A stretch of 64,000 bases of DNA from Streptomyces antimycoticus. Its GTDB lineage: Bacteria > Actinomycetota > Actinomycetes > Streptomycetales > Streptomycetaceae. The stretch is from assembly GCF_005405925.1 (NCBI RefSeq), contig NZ_BJHV01000001.1:6634001-6698000 (forward strand). Direction: 5' to 3'. Position numbers and translations under genes: made by a program. Each line of letters opens with the position of its first letter. Position 1 is the stretch's first letter. The notes under the pieces were generated by a model that was not told the origin of the DNA, made no database searches, and saw only the letters and a program-made list of their open reading frames with translations. This document shows positions 1 to 10,986 of the stretch, one piece after another.

Positions 1-321
1 ATCGCGGTGATGTACGCGGGCCGGATCGTGGAGACCGCGCCGGTGCGCGACCTCTACCGCCGCCCCGCCCATCCGTACACCCGCGGACTGCTGGACTCCG
101 TGCCGCGCGTGGACCACCGGGGCGAGCGGCTCTACGCCATCAAGGGCGCGCCGCCCAGCCCCCTCGCCATGCCCTCCGGCTGTCCCTTCCATCCCCGCTG
201 CCCGCGGGCCCAGGACGTCTGCCGCGCCGAACGGCCGCCGCTGTACGTGGTGGCGGCGGACGCCGGGGCGGACAGCCGGACCAGCGCCTGCCACTTCTGG
301 AAGGAGGAGCTGCATGGCTGA
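1..321 (+). CDS. Peptide ABC transporter ATPase, DppD/OppD type (3' end only)
   Basis: The reading frame is open from the first base and has no start here, so only the last 106 residues of an ATPase are present. The piece opens with the post-Walker segment reading VMYAGRIVE and continues into the C-terminal oligopeptide/dipeptide transporter extension, with HPYTRGLL and the cysteine-rich [14 protein letters not shown] stretch. In this family that extension can hold an iron-sulphur cluster. It would power uptake of peptides or nickel at the inner face of the membrane. Its stop overlaps the start of the next ATPase by 8 bases, so the two are translationally coupled. The permeases and binding protein should lie upstream of the window. 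Confidence 0.9.
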   Translation: MAVMYAGRIVETAPVRDLYRRPAHPYTRGLLDSVPRVDHRGERLYAIKGAPPSPLAMPSGCPFHPRCPRAQDVCRAERPPLYVVAADAGADSRTSACHFWKEELHG

Positions 322-1339
322 GCCCGAGGGGCCGGTCCTGGAGGTCCGCGACCTGGCCAAGCTCTATCCCCTGACCCAGGGTGTGGTGGTCAAGCGGCGG
401 ATCGGCGCCGTCCGGGCGGTCGACACGGTCTCCTTCGCCCTGCGGCGCGGAGAGACGCTCGGCATCGTCGGCGAGTCCGGCTGCGGCAAGTCCACCGTGG
501 CCAAGCTGCTGGTCAGCCTGGAGCGGCCGACCGCCGGGACGATCCACTACCGGGGCGAGGACATCACCCGGCTCTCGGGCCGCGCGCTGCGGGCCGTCCG
601 CCGCAACATCCAGATGGTCTTCCAGGACCCGTACACCTCGCTCAACCCGCGCATGACGGTGGGCGACATCATCGGGGAGCCCTTCGAGATCCATCCCGAG
701 GCGGCCCCCAAGGGCGATCGGCGGCGGGCGGTCCAGGAGCTGCTGGAGGTGGTGGGGCTCAGCCCGGAACACCTCAACCGCTATCCCCACCAGTTCTCCG
801 GCGGCCAGCGCCAGCGCATCGGCATCGCCCGGGGCCTGGCGCTACGGCCGGAGGTCATCGTCGCGGACGAGCCGGTCTCGGCGCTGGACGTATCGGTGCA
901 GGCGCAGGTGGTCAATCTGATGGAGCGGCTGCAGGACGAGTTCGGCCTGGCGTACGTCTTCATCGCCCACGATCTGTCGGTGGTCCGGCACATCGCCGAC
1001 CGGGTCGCCGTGATGTACCTGGGCCGCTTCGCCGAACTGGGCACCGGCCCCGAGATCTACGACCACCCGACGCATCCGTACACCCAGGCCCTGCTCTCCG
1101 CCGTCCCGGTGCCCGACCCCGTGGCCCGCACCCGCCGGACCCGCATCCTGCTCCCCGGCGACGTCCCCTCCCCGGCCAACCCGCCCTCCGGCTGCCGCTT
1201 CCGCACCCGCTGCTGGAAGGCGCGGGAGCGCTGCGCGGCGGAGGTGCCGGTGCTGGCGGTGCCGAGTGGCCTGGCAGGCCCCGCCGCCCACGCCTCGGCC
1301 TGCCACTTCGCGGAGGAGCGCGCGGGGGTCAGGGCATGA
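314..1339 (+). CDS. Peptide ABC transporter ATPase, DppF/OppF type
   Basis: This 341-residue ATPase pairs with the truncated one just before it; OppD/OppF-type importers use one of each. Walker A is GESGCGKS near residues 53-60, the signature is [13 protein letters not shown], Walker B is [12 protein letters not shown], and the H-loop is FIAHDLSVV. The C-terminal family extension carries [12 protein letters not shown] and the Cys pattern [14 protein letters not shown]. The start ATG overlaps the previous stop. The 3' end overlaps the opposing gene by 11 bases, leaving no room for a terminator. The substrate cannot be told from sequence; dipeptides, oligopeptides or nickel are all possible. 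Confidence 0.93.
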   Translation: MAEPEGPVLEVRDLAKLYPLTQGVVVKRRIGAVRAVDTVSFALRRGETLGIVGESGCGKSTVAKLLVSLERPTAGTIHYRGEDITRLSGRALRAVRRNIQMVFQDPYTSLNPRMTVGDIIGEPFEIHPEAAPKGDRRRAVQELLEVVGLSPEHLNRYPHQFSGGQRQRIGIARGLALRPEVIVADEPVSALDVSVQAQVVNLMERLQDEFGLAYVFIAHDLSVVRHIADRVAVMYLGRFAELGTGPEIYDHPTHPYTQALLSAVPVPDPVARTRRTRILLPGDVPSPANPPSGCRFRTRCWKARERCAAEVPVLAVPSGLAGPAAHASACHFAEERAGVRA

Positions 1340-1865
1340 TGTCGAAGATGCTCCCGCCGGACCCGTACCCCGGACTGCCGCCGTACCCCGGCCCGCCGCC
1401 CTGCCCCGGGCGCAGCCGGTACACCGGGTGGACACGGAGCTGAACGTGCGGGGCGAACGCCCGCACCGCGGCGGCGAGCCGGGTGGGGTCCACCTTCCAG
1501 AAGACGATGACGCGGTTGTTCCTGACGACCGGGTACTCGATATGCGGTGCCGCACTCGCGGCGAGCTGCGGGCTGATCTTCACGTCGGGGCCGGGAACAT
1601 CCGACACGCCTGGCCGCAACTTCAGACCTATCCGCCGTATCGGCCGCTCCAGTTCCTTTTTCGTGGCCCACACGACGACCGCTTTGATGTCCCGCCACGG
1701 CACGACGGCCAAGAACCGGTGGTATCGCGTCACGGGGCCGCCCAGGGTGACGCCCGACTCATCGGCCCGGAAGGCCACCAGCCGCTTCCAGCCGACGCCG
1801 GAGAAGAGCTGAAAGGGTGTGCGGGTGTAGTACTCCTGATAGACCGGAGGATGAGGAACAGCCAT
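1329..1865 (-). CDS. Hypothetical protein, possible PH-like (bacterial PH domain) fold
   Basis: This 178-residue protein has no signal peptide or membrane segment. The first 135 residues have the alternating hydrophobic pattern of a beta barrel, with phrases such as [22 protein letters not shown] and [11 protein letters not shown], which recalls bacterial PH-like proteins. The last 35 residues are a Gly/Pro/Tyr-rich tail ([16 protein letters not shown]). There is no convincing Shine-Dalgarno sequence, but TAGGGT lies 6 bases before the ATG, so a leaderless mRNA is likely. The start codon overlaps that of the divergent acetyltransferase gene. Function unknown. Confidence 0.6.
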   Translation of the reverse strand: MAVPHPPVYQEYYTRTPFQLFSGVGWKRLVAFRADESGVTLGGPVTRYHRFLAVVPWRDIKAVVVWATKKELERPIRRIGLKLRPGVSDVPGPDVKISPQLAASAAPHIEYPVVRNNRVIVFWKVDPTRLAAAVRAFAPHVQLRVHPVYRLRPGQGGGPGYGGSPGYGSGGSIFDIMP

Positions 1866-2648
1866 GCCAGGACCCTATGATGCGCGGCGCGTCCAGGACT
1901 TCCGGATCTCCTTTGCCCGTCGTCAGGCCGGTGAGGTGCGGGAGGTGCCGGGGGATTCCTGGTGCTGCATGCGGGTTACGCACGCTCCCATGAGCACAAT
2001 CAGCTGCATATCGTCGGGCCCGCCGACCCCGAGGGGCTGCCCGCGCTCGCCGACGAGGTCATGGCCTTCCTTCCGCACCGCCGGATCACGGTCCATGACG
2101 AGGCGCTGGGACTTCTCTGTGTGCCCGCGCTCGAACGGGCCGGGTACAGCCATATGACCGAGGTGCTGATGGTCCACACCGGCCCGGTGCCGGAGGCCAC
2201 GGCGGCCGATGTGGTGGAGCGGGAGCTGGGGCCGGATCCGCACGGGCCGCTGCGGCGGGCGGTGACGGCGCAGCAGCGGCGGTGGATGCCGGACGCGGAC
2301 GAGCGGACCGTGCACGACCTCGTGGAGCGGCGTACCGCCCGGCGGGCCGGGGCCGAGGAGGTGCTCTTCCTCGCCGCCCACGACGACAGCGGCGAGGTCG
2401 CCTCCTGGGCCGATCTGTACCTGGAGCCCGCCGCCGGGATCGCCCAGATCGAGGAGGTGGCGACCGCCGAGCCGTATCTGCGCCGCGGCCACGCCGACGC
2501 CGTTCTGACCGCGGCGCTGCGCCGCGCGGCCGCCGCTGGGTGCGGGCTGCGGTTCCTCGTCGCCGACCAGGACGACTGGCCGCTGCGCTGGTACGGCCGC
2601 CGCGGGTTCACCGCGATTGGCCGTGCGCATGCCTTCTCGCGCTTCTGA
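1864..2648 (+). pseudogene. GNAT-family N-acetyltransferase, frameshifted as sequenced
   Basis: Residues 1-30 (start [14 protein letters not shown]) are read from 1864 behind a strong GGAGGATGAGGA ribosome site. The frame then has to move back by one base at the five-G run 1950-1954 to continue as GFLVLHAGYARSHEHNQ and on to the stop at 2648. The second frame has only a GTG at 1962 and no ribosome site, so both parts belong together. The C-terminal third shows the acetyl-CoA-binding pattern (IEEVATAEPYLRRGHADAVL, then a late YGRRGF), typical of GNAT enzymes. The substrate is unknown. One missing G would explain the break; sequencing error is more likely than real decay because both halves keep sensible codon use. 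Confidence 0.75.
1872..1877 (-). promoter_or_regulatory. Candidate -10 hexamer of a leaderless promoter
   Basis: On the minus strand TAGGGT sits 6 bases before the ATG at 1865, the spacing expected when transcription begins at the start codon. It lies inside the first codons of the divergent acetyltransferase gene. No clear -35 was found. Confidence 0.4.
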
Positions 2649-2675
2649 GATCCCTGAGAGCGCATAGGGTCCCGG

Positions 2676-2773
2676 GCTGCTGCGCTTCCGGACTTCTGTG
2701 CTTCCGGACTTCCGGACTTCCGGACTTCTGTGCTTCCGGACTTCTGTGCTTCCGGACTTCTGGGCTTCTGAAC
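2676..2773. repeat. Tandem array of CTTCCGGACTTCTG units
   Basis: About six copies of a 16-base unit (TGCTTCCGGACTTCTG), with shorter CCGGACTT internal copies, fill the gap between the acetyltransferase and the convergent ATPase gene. The last copy ends GGGCTTCTGA, close to the acetyltransferase's own 3' end (GCGCTTCTGA). Confidence 0.85.
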
Positions 2774-2789
2774 CCGCGCGGCCCGTCCC

Positions 2790-3935
<1,146 letters not shown>

Positions 3936-3954
3936 GCGTCAGCGCTCCTAGGCC

Positions 3955-5027
3955 CTAGCCCAGCCGGGGCTTGATCTGCTCGGTGAAGAGGGTCTGTTTC
4001 CGCTCGGCGCTCAGATGGCAGGCGGCGCCGCGGCCGTCCGGCAGCACGGGCCGCTCGGTGGCGCAGCGGTCGCCCGCCACCTGGTCGGTGTAGTGGCACC
4101 GCGGATGGAAGGGACAGCCCGGCGGGGGCTGAGCAGGCTCGGCGGGGAGCCGGGGATGGGGTTCAGCGGCTCGTCCACGGCGGAGGACAGCCGCGGCATG
4201 GAGCCCAGCAGCCCCCAGGTGTACGGGTGTTGGGGCGCGCGCAGCACCTCGCGGACCGTACCGCGCTCCACGGCCCGGCCCGCGTACATCACCAGCAGAT
4301 CGTCGGCGGTGTTGGCGACCACGCCCAGGTCATGGGTGATGAGGATGATCGCGGAGCCGAACTCCTGCTGGAGGTCCTTCAGCAGATCCAGGATCTGGGC
4401 CTGGACGGTGACGTCGAGCGCGGTGGTCGGCTCGTCGGCGATCAGCAGATCGGGGTCGCAGACCAGCGACATCGCGATCATCGCGCGCTGCCGCATCCCG
4501 CCGGAGAACTGGTGCGGATAGTCGTCCACCCGCAGCCGGGGGTTGGGGATGCCGACCTTCTCCAGCATCTCGATCGCCCGGGAGCGGGCCTCGCTCTTGG
4601 AGGCGCCGGTGTGCTTGCGGTACGGCTCGGCTATCTGGCGGCCCACCGTGTAGTACGGCGACAGGGCGGTCAGCGGATCCTGGAAGATCATCGCCATGGT
4701 GTTGCCGCGCAGCCGCTCCAGGGTGCGCTCGGGCGCCCCGGTCAGCTCCTGCCCGTTGAGCAGGATCTCGCCGCTGACGGCGGTGGTGCGCGGGTCGTGC
4801 AGGCCCAGCACGGTGAGGTTGGTGACGGACTTGCCGGAGCCGGACTCGCCGACGATGCCGAGCGTCCGGCCGCGTTCGAGGTCGAAGGAGAGGCCGTCGA
4901 CGGCCTTGACGACGCCGTCCTCGGTCGAGAAGCGGACGTACAGATCGCGTACCGACAGGAAGGCGCCGTCGCCGGGGCCGGCCGGCGGGGGCGTCGCGCC
5001 GTCGTCGGGCTTGGTGAGTGTGGTCAT
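3955..5027 (-). CDS. Peptide ABC transporter ATPase, DppD/OppD type, frameshift near the C-terminus
   Basis: Walker A (GESGSGKS), signature ([13 protein letters not shown]), Walker B ([12 protein letters not shown]) and H-loop (LITHDLGVV) are intact. As sequenced, the frame runs to 4011 and gives a meaningless Arg/Pro/Ala tail after residue 300. Shifting by one base at the five-C run (minus strand, 4124-4128) restores the family ending: [19 protein letters not shown], then a conserved CHLSAE, with a TAG at 3955-3957. That is why the gene is drawn to 3955. The missing base removes the Cys-rich C-terminal region, which in this family can bind an iron-sulphur cluster, so whether the break is real matters. 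It lies 19 bases after the upstream permease gene. Confidence 0.85.
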
Positions 5028-5046
5028 CTCGGCAGCTCCGGGTCTG

Positions 5047-6024
5047 TCAGGCGAGGCGCACGCGCGGGTCGATGAAGGCGTAGGCGGCGTCGACCAGGAT
5101 GTTGAACACCACGATGGCCGCGGAGCTGACCAGCATCACACCCATCAGCATGGGCAGATCGGTGAGCTGGACGGATTCCACCGCCAGCCGCCCGATGCCG
5201 TGCAGGGTGAAGGTGTACTCGGTGACCATGGCCCCGCCGAAGAGCGATCCGAGGTCGATGCCGAAGATGGTGACGATGGGGGCGATGGCGCCGCGCCAGG
5301 CGTAGCGGAAGAAGACCGTACGGCTGGAGAGCCCCTTGGCTCTCGCCGTGCGGACATGGTCCTCCTGCAGTTGCTCGACCATCTGGGAGCGGGTCATCCG
5401 GCTGTAGTTGGCCAGGAAGATCAGTGAGAGCACCACCCAGGGCAGCAGCATCCCGCTGAACCACTTCGCCGGATTGTCGGTGAAGGGGTAGTAGGCCGGC
5501 TGATCCATGATCCCCAGACCGCTGACGAACCAGGCCAGGGCGAGCACCCCGACGAAGTAGATCTGCATCGAGGCGCCGAGCAGCGACAGCGAGCTGAAGA
5601 ACTTGTCGATCCAGGTGCCGCGCCGCCAGGCCGCGATCATGCCGATGCCGATCCCGCAGACCAGGAACACGGCGGCGCCGCCGAGGGCGAGCGAGAGGGT
5701 GGTGGGGAAGCGGTCGGCGATGGTGCCCCAGACGGGCTCCTGGCTGACGAAGGAGTAGCCGAAGCAGGGGGCGCTGCAGTGCCCCACGGCGAAGTCCCGC
5801 CCGGCGACGATCCCCACCATGAACTTCGCGTACTGGACCGGCACCGGCTGGTCCAGGCCCAGGTTCTTGTTGATCATGGCGAGCGAGACGGGGTCGCAGT
5901 TCTTGCCGCAGGCGAGCCGGGCCGGTTCGGCGGGCAGGGCGAAGAAAAGGAAGAACGTGATCGCGCTGATCAGGATCAGGATCACGATCGCGCCGAGGGA
6001 CCGGCGGGCGAGGAATCTCAACAT
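5047..6024 (-). CDS. Peptide ABC transporter permease, DppB/OppB type
   Basis: This 325-residue inner-membrane protein has an N-terminal membrane segment (residues 10-29), a large outside loop, and five further hydrophobic segments. Near residues 225-245 it has the EAA-like coupling loop (HVRTARAKGLSSRTVFFRYA) that contacts the ATPases. The outer loop of about 75 residues has three cysteines. With the DppC-type permease it forms the transport channel. It is followed at 19 bases by the DppD-type ATPase gene and preceded by a 306-base gap holding two hairpin repeats. Confidence 0.92.
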   Translation of the reverse strand: MLRFLARRSLGAIVILILISAITFFLFFALPAEPARLACGKNCDPVSLAMINKNLGLDQPVPVQYAKFMVGIVAGRDFAVGHCSAPCFGYSFVSQEPVWGTIADRFPTTLSLALGGAAVFLVCGIGIGMIAAWRRGTWIDKFFSSLSLLGASMQIYFVGVLALAWFVSGLGIMDQPAYYPFTDNPAKWFSGMLLPWVVLSLIFLANYSRMTRSQMVEQLQEDHVRTARAKGLSSRTVFFRYAWRGAIAPIVTIFGIDLGSLFGGAMVTEYTFTLHGIGRLAVESVQLTDLPMLMGVMLVSSAAIVVFNILVDAAYAFIDPRVRLA

Positions 6025-6087
6025 GACGTCGGTGATCTTCCGATAGGGGGTGCCTCGTGGATCAGGCCGGATCAGGGAGCGATGTCA

Positions 6088-6180
6088 GGGGGCACCACCC
6101 AGCGGTAGCTGGGGGAACGTGCAGCCGCAAGGCGGAGGAGGAGAGCGCCGGGGGCACCTCCCAGCGGTAGCTGGGGGAGG
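6088..6180. repeat. Two copies of a dispersed hairpin element in the 306-base gap 6025-6330
   Basis: Copies at 6088-6117 and 6150-6180 read GGGGGCACCWCCCAGC, then GGTA, then GCTGGGGGA. CCCAGC and GCTGGG pair around a GGTA loop. They separate the binding-protein gene from the downstream permease and may act as an mRNA stabiliser or partial terminator that sets the high binding-protein to permease ratio. Three more copies lie at 36381-36545. No gene is seen in this gap. Confidence 0.8.
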
Positions 6181-6330
6181 CGCGGAGTGCGACGACGACA
6201 GCGCGGCGGATGTGCGTGCCAGACGCCGCGAGCCCGGCATGATCCACGAGAGACCTCCTATGGGCGGGTCCCGGCCGCACCCGCCGATACGGGTGCGGCC
6301 GGGGTCTGCGCTGCCTGGGTACGGCCGCGG

Positions 6331-8133
6331 CTACTTGATGAAGATGGCCGTCGGGTCCACGGCCCCGTAGACCGAGTTGAACTTCACTCCGCCGATGCCC
6401 GAGCCCCAGAGGGTGAACAGCCGGTTGTAGAAGGTCGGGACCGCGGGGATCTCATCGGTGAGGATCTTCTCGCTGAGCTTGATCCACTGCGAGGTGGCCC
6501 GGCCGAGGTCGCTGACCTTGGTGACCTTGCCGATCTCGTCGTTGACCGCCGGGACGTTGAGGTGCGAGTAGTTCGAGGAGTCGTCGTAGACGTTCTCGCC
6601 GCCGTACACCGGCGGGACCACGGTCGAGGCGGACGGCCAGTCGGCACCCCACGAGGACCGGTACAGGTCGAACTTGTTCTTGACCTTTCCGATCTGCGTG
6701 TAATAGGTCGACTGGTCGATCTCCTTCTTCTGCACCTTGAACCCGGCCCGCTCCAGGGCCTGCTGGACGACCACCGAGGCATCCTGGTGGGTGTCGCCGT
6801 TGCCGTAGGCGTAGACGAGCTCGTAGTTCTCCTTGCCCGCCTCCTTCAGCAGCTCCCTGGCCTTCTTGGCGTTGCCGCCGGGGTACTTCTTCTTCTGGAA
6901 CGGGTCGAAGGAGGGGTCGTAGCCCTTGAGCGTGGGGCCGACCAGCCCGCCGCCGACCTCACCGCCCTTGGGGCCGCCGAACTGCTGGAGGTACTGCCCG
7001 CTGGGGAAGGCCCAGGCGATCGCCTCGCGCACCTTCTTGTCCTTGACCCGATCGGTGTTGATCGAGACGACGTCCACATAGGGCTGCGTCTCGGTCAGCG
7101 ACCGGGCCATGGCCTCCTTGTCCTTGAGGACCGTGGAGATCTGCGAGGGGTCGACCGCGTTGGTGAGCGTCATCCCGTTCCGGTCGGCGCCCTTGCTGGC
7201 CTGGAGCCGGCGGGTGGAGTCCACCCACTGGTGGCCGAAGGAGACGTTGAACCCGTCGACGTACTGATGGCGTATCGAGTCGGTCTTGGGGTCCCACTGG
7301 TCGTTCTTGACGAACTCGACGCCCTTGCCCGACTTGAAGTTCCGGACCTTGTACGGGCCCGAGGCCAGCGGGGCCTTGTCGTACTTCTCCTTGGTGTCCT
7401 TGCCCGGCGGCACCGCGGTGATATTGGGCATGGCGACCGCGAACGGCACCTCGGCACGCGGCTGGTCGAAGTGGAAGACGATGGTCTTGTCGTCCGGGGT
7501 GTCCAGCACCGACGAGGGCAGATGCTTGCCCTTGTAGGGGCCGTCCGGAAGCGCCTTGCGGTACTTCTGGCCCTCACCGGAGAGCCACTGCTGCAGATAG
7601 GTGGGCCCGTTCGTCTGATACGGCGCGTAGAGCCGCTCGACGGCCTGCCGGACGTCCTTGGAGGTGATGGGCGAGCCGTCCTCGTACTTCAGCCCGTCCT
7701 TGAGGGTGTACGTCCAGGTGCGGCCGCCGTCGGAGGACTTGCCGGTGTCGGTGGCGAGGTCGCCGACCAGCTTGGCCTTGCCCGTCTTGTCGTCGAACTG
7801 GTAGTTCGTCAGCGTCCGGTTGTAGAGGGTCTGCGCGATCAGCTCATCGCTGACGTAGATCTGCCCCGGGTCCAGATGCTCGAAGGCGTCCCGCTGCAGC
7901 ACCGTGACGGTGCCGCCCTTCTTGGCGCCCGGCAGGTCCTTGGCCGGCCCGGTGGAGTCGGCGGCGGTGCCGAGGGTGACGTCCTGGGACTCCATCTTGG
8001 GCTCGTTCGACCCCTTGGGGTCCGAGCCGCCGCCACCGCTGCTGCACCCCGCGAGCGCCAGGGCGCCCGCGGTCAGGGCGACGGCGTAGGTACGGGCTCT
8101 GCGACTGTTCTTCTTCGGTGTCATCGTGGTCAC
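6331..8133 (-). CDS. Peptide ABC transporter substrate-binding lipoprotein (SBP family 5)
   Basis: This 600-residue DppA/OppA-type receptor begins with a lipoprotein signal peptide: a basic N-terminus, a hydrophobic stretch, and the lipobox LALAGC with the cysteine near residue 30. It would therefore be anchored on the outer membrane face and deliver peptides to the permeases. Family features include the early GGTVTVLQ strand, GGRTWTYTLKDGLKYEDGSP near residue 135, and the late DLYRSSWGADWPS segment. The GTG at 8133 has GAGGCAGG as ribosome site; an in-frame ATG lies three codons further on. The permease gene ends 61 bases upstream. Confidence 0.92.
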   Translation of the reverse strand: MTTMTPKKNSRRARTYAVALTAGALALAGCSSGGGGSDPKGSNEPKMESQDVTLGTAADSTGPAKDLPGAKKGGTVTVLQRDAFEHLDPGQIYVSDELIAQTLYNRTLTNYQFDDKTGKAKLVGDLATDTGKSSDGGRTWTYTLKDGLKYEDGSPITSKDVRQAVERLYAPYQTNGPTYLQQWLSGEGQKYRKALPDGPYKGKHLPSSVLDTPDDKTIVFHFDQPRAEVPFAVAMPNITAVPPGKDTKEKYDKAPLASGPYKVRNFKSGKGVEFVKNDQWDPKTDSIRHQYVDGFNVSFGHQWVDSTRRLQASKGADRNGMTLTNAVDPSQISTVLKDKEAMARSLTETQPYVDVVSINTDRVKDKKVREAIAWAFPSGQYLQQFGGPKGGEVGGGLVGPTLKGYDPSFDPFQKKKYPGGNAKKARELLKEAGKENYELVYAYGNGDTHQDASVVVQQALERAGFKVQKKEIDQSTYYTQIGKVKNKFDLYRSSWGADWPSASTVVPPVYGGENVYDDSSNYSHLNVPAVNDEIGKVTKVSDLGRATSQWIKLSEKILTDEIPAVPTFYNRLFTLWGSGIGGVKFNSVYGAVDPTAIFIK

Positions 8134-8194
8134 TGCACCTGCCTCATCGGACGGAAGACTTGCCGTTCTCTGCCTTGGGCCCTCCGGCCCCCGG

Positions 8195-9199
8195 TCACCG
8201 CGTGGTCTTCGGGTCCATCGCGTCCCGGACCGAGTCCCCGAGCAGGTTGAAGGCGACCACGAAGACCACCATGGCGATGCCGGGGAAGAACATGTAGGTG
8301 ATGTCGCCCTCGTAGAAGTTCGCGCCCTTGGCGAACATCCGGCCCCAGTCGGGGGTCGGCTCCACCACGCCGACGCCGAGGAAGGACAGCGCCGCTTCCG
8401 TCGTCACGAAGTTCGGCAGCATCAGCGTGGACTGCACCAGGATGGGCGTGACGAGGTTGGGCAGCAGCTCCTTGCGGACGATCCGCCACGGCGAGGCCCC
8501 GGTCACCCGGGCCGCCTCGACGAACTCCCGCTCCCTCAGGGACAGCACCTGGCCGCGCAGCAGCCGGGCCAGCTGCATCCAGCCCAGCAGCCACAACACC
8601 ATCACCAGGGCCGTCACCCGGAAATAGGTGGGCGTCTCCTTCTGCGGGCTGACGAACAGCGCGGTGACCACCGGCATGAAGGCGACGAAGAAGAGCTGCT
8701 GCGGAAAGGACAGCAGCAGATCGATGAGCCGGCCGAGGAAGTAGTCGGTGCGGCCGCCCAGATAGCCCGCCACCACGCCGATCACGATGCCGGTGATCGT
8801 GGACAGCACGGTCGCGGCCAGCCCGATCAGCAGCGAGGTGCGGATGCCGTAGACGAGCTGGGTCAGCACATCGCGGCCCAGCTTGGGCTCGACGCCGAAC
8901 CAGAACTCGCCGTCGATGCCCCCGTTGGGCTTCATCGGATAGCTGGTGAGGGGGTCCAGCAGCTCGGGCCGGTCCAGGCCGTAGGTGGTGTACGGATCCT
9001 TGCCGTACAGCCAGGAGATCACCGGAGCCAGCACGGCGACGGCGAAGAAGAAGATCACCACACACGCGGAGATGACGCCCGTGCGGTCGCGTTTGAACCG
9101 TCGCCACATGAGCTGGCGGGGCGCCAGACCGGCCGGCGCCTCGCCCTCCGCGCCCGGTGCGGTCTTCTCGACCACGCCGGACTGGGATGGACTCGTCAT
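8195..9199 (-). CDS. Peptide ABC transporter permease, DppC/OppC type
   Basis: This 334-residue permease is the first gene of the operon. It has a cytoplasmic N-terminal arm of 38 residues, one membrane segment, an outside loop, and five more segments. The coupling motif (EFVEAARVTGASPWRIVRKE) lies near residue 235 and is followed by LLPNLVTPILV. The last third carries the family phrase EAALSFLGVGVVEPTPDWG. It pairs with the DppB-type permease. The operon order here (C, A, B, D, F) differs from the common A-B-C-D-F order. The promoter must lie in the 475-base region upstream. Confidence 0.92.
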   Translation of the reverse strand: MTSPSQSGVVEKTAPGAEGEAPAGLAPRQLMWRRFKRDRTGVISACVVIFFFAVAVLAPVISWLYGKDPYTTYGLDRPELLDPLTSYPMKPNGGIDGEFWFGVEPKLGRDVLTQLVYGIRTSLLIGLAATVLSTITGIVIGVVAGYLGGRTDYFLGRLIDLLLSFPQQLFFVAFMPVVTALFVSPQKETPTYFRVTALVMVLWLLGWMQLARLLRGQVLSLREREFVEAARVTGASPWRIVRKELLPNLVTPILVQSTLMLPNFVTTEAALSFLGVGVVEPTPDWGRMFAKGANFYEGDITYMFFPGIAMVVFVVAFNLLGDSVRDAMDPKTTR

Positions 9200-9674
9200 C
9201 GCGTAGCGTCCCCCCGCACTGGTGTCACACCGTCAACTCGCGTTATCTATGCGCGTCATGTCGCCGCCCGCTCGCCAGGGTGGTGCGTGCGTACCGGGTT
9301 GAGCGGACTTTCGCAATCGGGGAACGGCCCAGTCAAGGGGCCGGGGAGGGTGGATGTGCTGCTCATTCGAGTCTTGAGCGAAGATTTGGCAGATCGAGGT
9401 CCGGGCGTGCTTGACAGGGATGCGCCATGAGGGACAAAGCATGTTCTATGGGCAGGAAGTGCGTTAACACACCGGCAACTCATCCGTCGCAACACCGATA
9501 TACGGACGCGTCAGGCTGAACTGCGTACGGCCGTGCGGGTCCGTCGGACCGGCCGGGGCGCGCCATGTGGCCCCGGCCGGTCGCACCCCCGGCGGCCGCC
9601 GGACGGTCACGATCCGTATTTTTCTTCGCCCCGCGACGGTTGCCCGGGGTACGAGGCGGGGGAAACCTACGGCT
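9200..9674. other. Non-coding divergent region between the transporter operon and a membrane-protein gene
   Basis: I see no gene in these 475 bases. They must hold the promoter of the minus-strand transporter operon and perhaps that of the plus-strand membrane protein. A perfect TTGACA lies at 9412-9417 on the plus strand, but no good -10 follows at 16-19 bases, so I do not call a promoter. Confidence 0.5.
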
Positions 9675-10986
9675 ATGGGGCAGGGACGGATACTCAACAG
9701 CGGAGGGCGCCTTTTCGGGGCGCTCGTCTGCGCGGTCCTCGGGCTGATCTCGCTGGCGTGGATCATCCACGACCTGGACAAGGCCGACGAGGCGAACCAT
9801 CTGTGGTGGACGTGGGCGGGGCTGCCGTTCCGGGCCACCGGGGGATCTTCGGTTCCTCCCTGCTCGACCTCGTGCTGCTGCTGGTCTACGCGGTCGTCGG
9901 GATCACCGCCCTGCGCTCACCGGCCGCCGCGGGCGCGCTCGGCACGGTCGCGGTGGTGACCGTCGTGGTGCGTCTGCCCAGCCTGTGGAACCTGAACTCC
10001 GACTGGCTGCAGGGCATCCCCGGCGATCTGAAGACGCGGGGGAACCTCAGCGCCTGGGCGCAGGTGGTGCTCGGGGGCTGCTGCTGGCCGTGGTGGCCGC
10101 CGCCCGCCGCCCCGCCGACCTCGCCCCGCCCGGACACCTGGCCTCGCCCGCCGATCGGCCGCCGGGCCGCCCCTCGCCCGGGGCGGCGGTCACCGGCGCG
10201 CTGTTCCTGGGCGCCGTCGGGGTCGTCATCGCCGCCTGGCAGATCTACTGGGCCCAGGAGCGGGGCTGGGAGATCTACAAGTACCTGCTCACCGGCAAGC
10301 ACTCGCTGCCCACCCTGCTCTCGCCGCCCGGTGCCTGGACGGCGTGGGCGGCGGTCGCGCTGTGCCTGGCCGCAGCGGCGGCCGCGCTCGCGCGTGCCCC
10401 GCTGGCGCGCCCGCTGGGGATGACGGCGGCGGCGCTGGTCATGGCGACGGGGATCAGCGAGGCATCGCTCTACATCAAGCTGGACTATGTGGACCACCTC
10501 AGCGATCTGCCGACGGTGGGCGTGCTGAGCGTGCTCACCGGCTTCTTCGAGGCGGTCGCGGGGCTGATCGCGCTTCTGGCGCTGGCTCGGCGGGGCCTTG
10601 AGGAGGGCGCCGGGTTCACCGGGGAGCCGGGGCCGGGCGCCCCGGCGTACGGCGGCTATGACGGCTATGGGTCCGGCGGCTATGACGGCTATGGGTCCGG
10701 CGGTTATGACGGCTATGGGCCCGGGGGCTACGACGACGGCTCCGGGGCCGGAGGCTACGGCGGTGGCTATGGGAGCGGTGGCTACGGGAGTGGCGGACCC
10801 GGGAGTGGCGGACCCGGGAGTGGTGGCTACGGCGGGGGTGGTTACGGCGGCGGGGGATATGGCCCGCCGCCGCCCAGCACCCCGCCGCTGGTCCCCCCTC
10901 CGCCCGGGGCCCCACCGGCCGCGCCCCCGCCGCCGTCCGCACCGCCCGCGCCTCCCGCACCTCCCGCACCGCCGCCGGGCTGGTGA
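9675..10986 (+). pseudogene. Integral membrane protein with Gly/Tyr/Pro-rich tail, two frameshifts as sequenced
   Basis: The protein has to be read in three frames. It starts MGQGRILNSGGRLFGA with a first membrane segment (VCAVLGLISLAWI), shifts at the five-G run 9840-9844 to continue with LLDLVLLLVYAVVGI and more, and shifts again at the five-G run 10073-10077 into the frame that ends at 10986. The whole protein would have about six or seven membrane segments in 300 residues and a tail of about 120 residues, made first of GGYDGYGSG-like repeats and then of Pro/Ala. Each break is cured by adding one G. Function unknown; such tails may take part in surface or division-site assemblies (inference). 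Confidence 0.65.

Noticed and set aside
1..1339. The two ATPases at the left edge as a duplicate of the importer operon at 2.8-9.2 kb
   Set aside because: They are clearly of the same family, but differ throughout in sequence; a recent duplication is not supported, only family relation.
6187..8250. Open frame of 687 codons on the plus strand
   Set aside because: It is the antisense of the peptide-binding lipoprotein gene, has no ribosome site and gives a low-complexity Val/Leu/Gly/Arg product; long antisense frames are normal at this GC content.
9412..9440. Promoter with perfect TTGACA at 9412
   Set aside because: No acceptable -10 lies 15-19 bases further on, and no gene starts close behind it.
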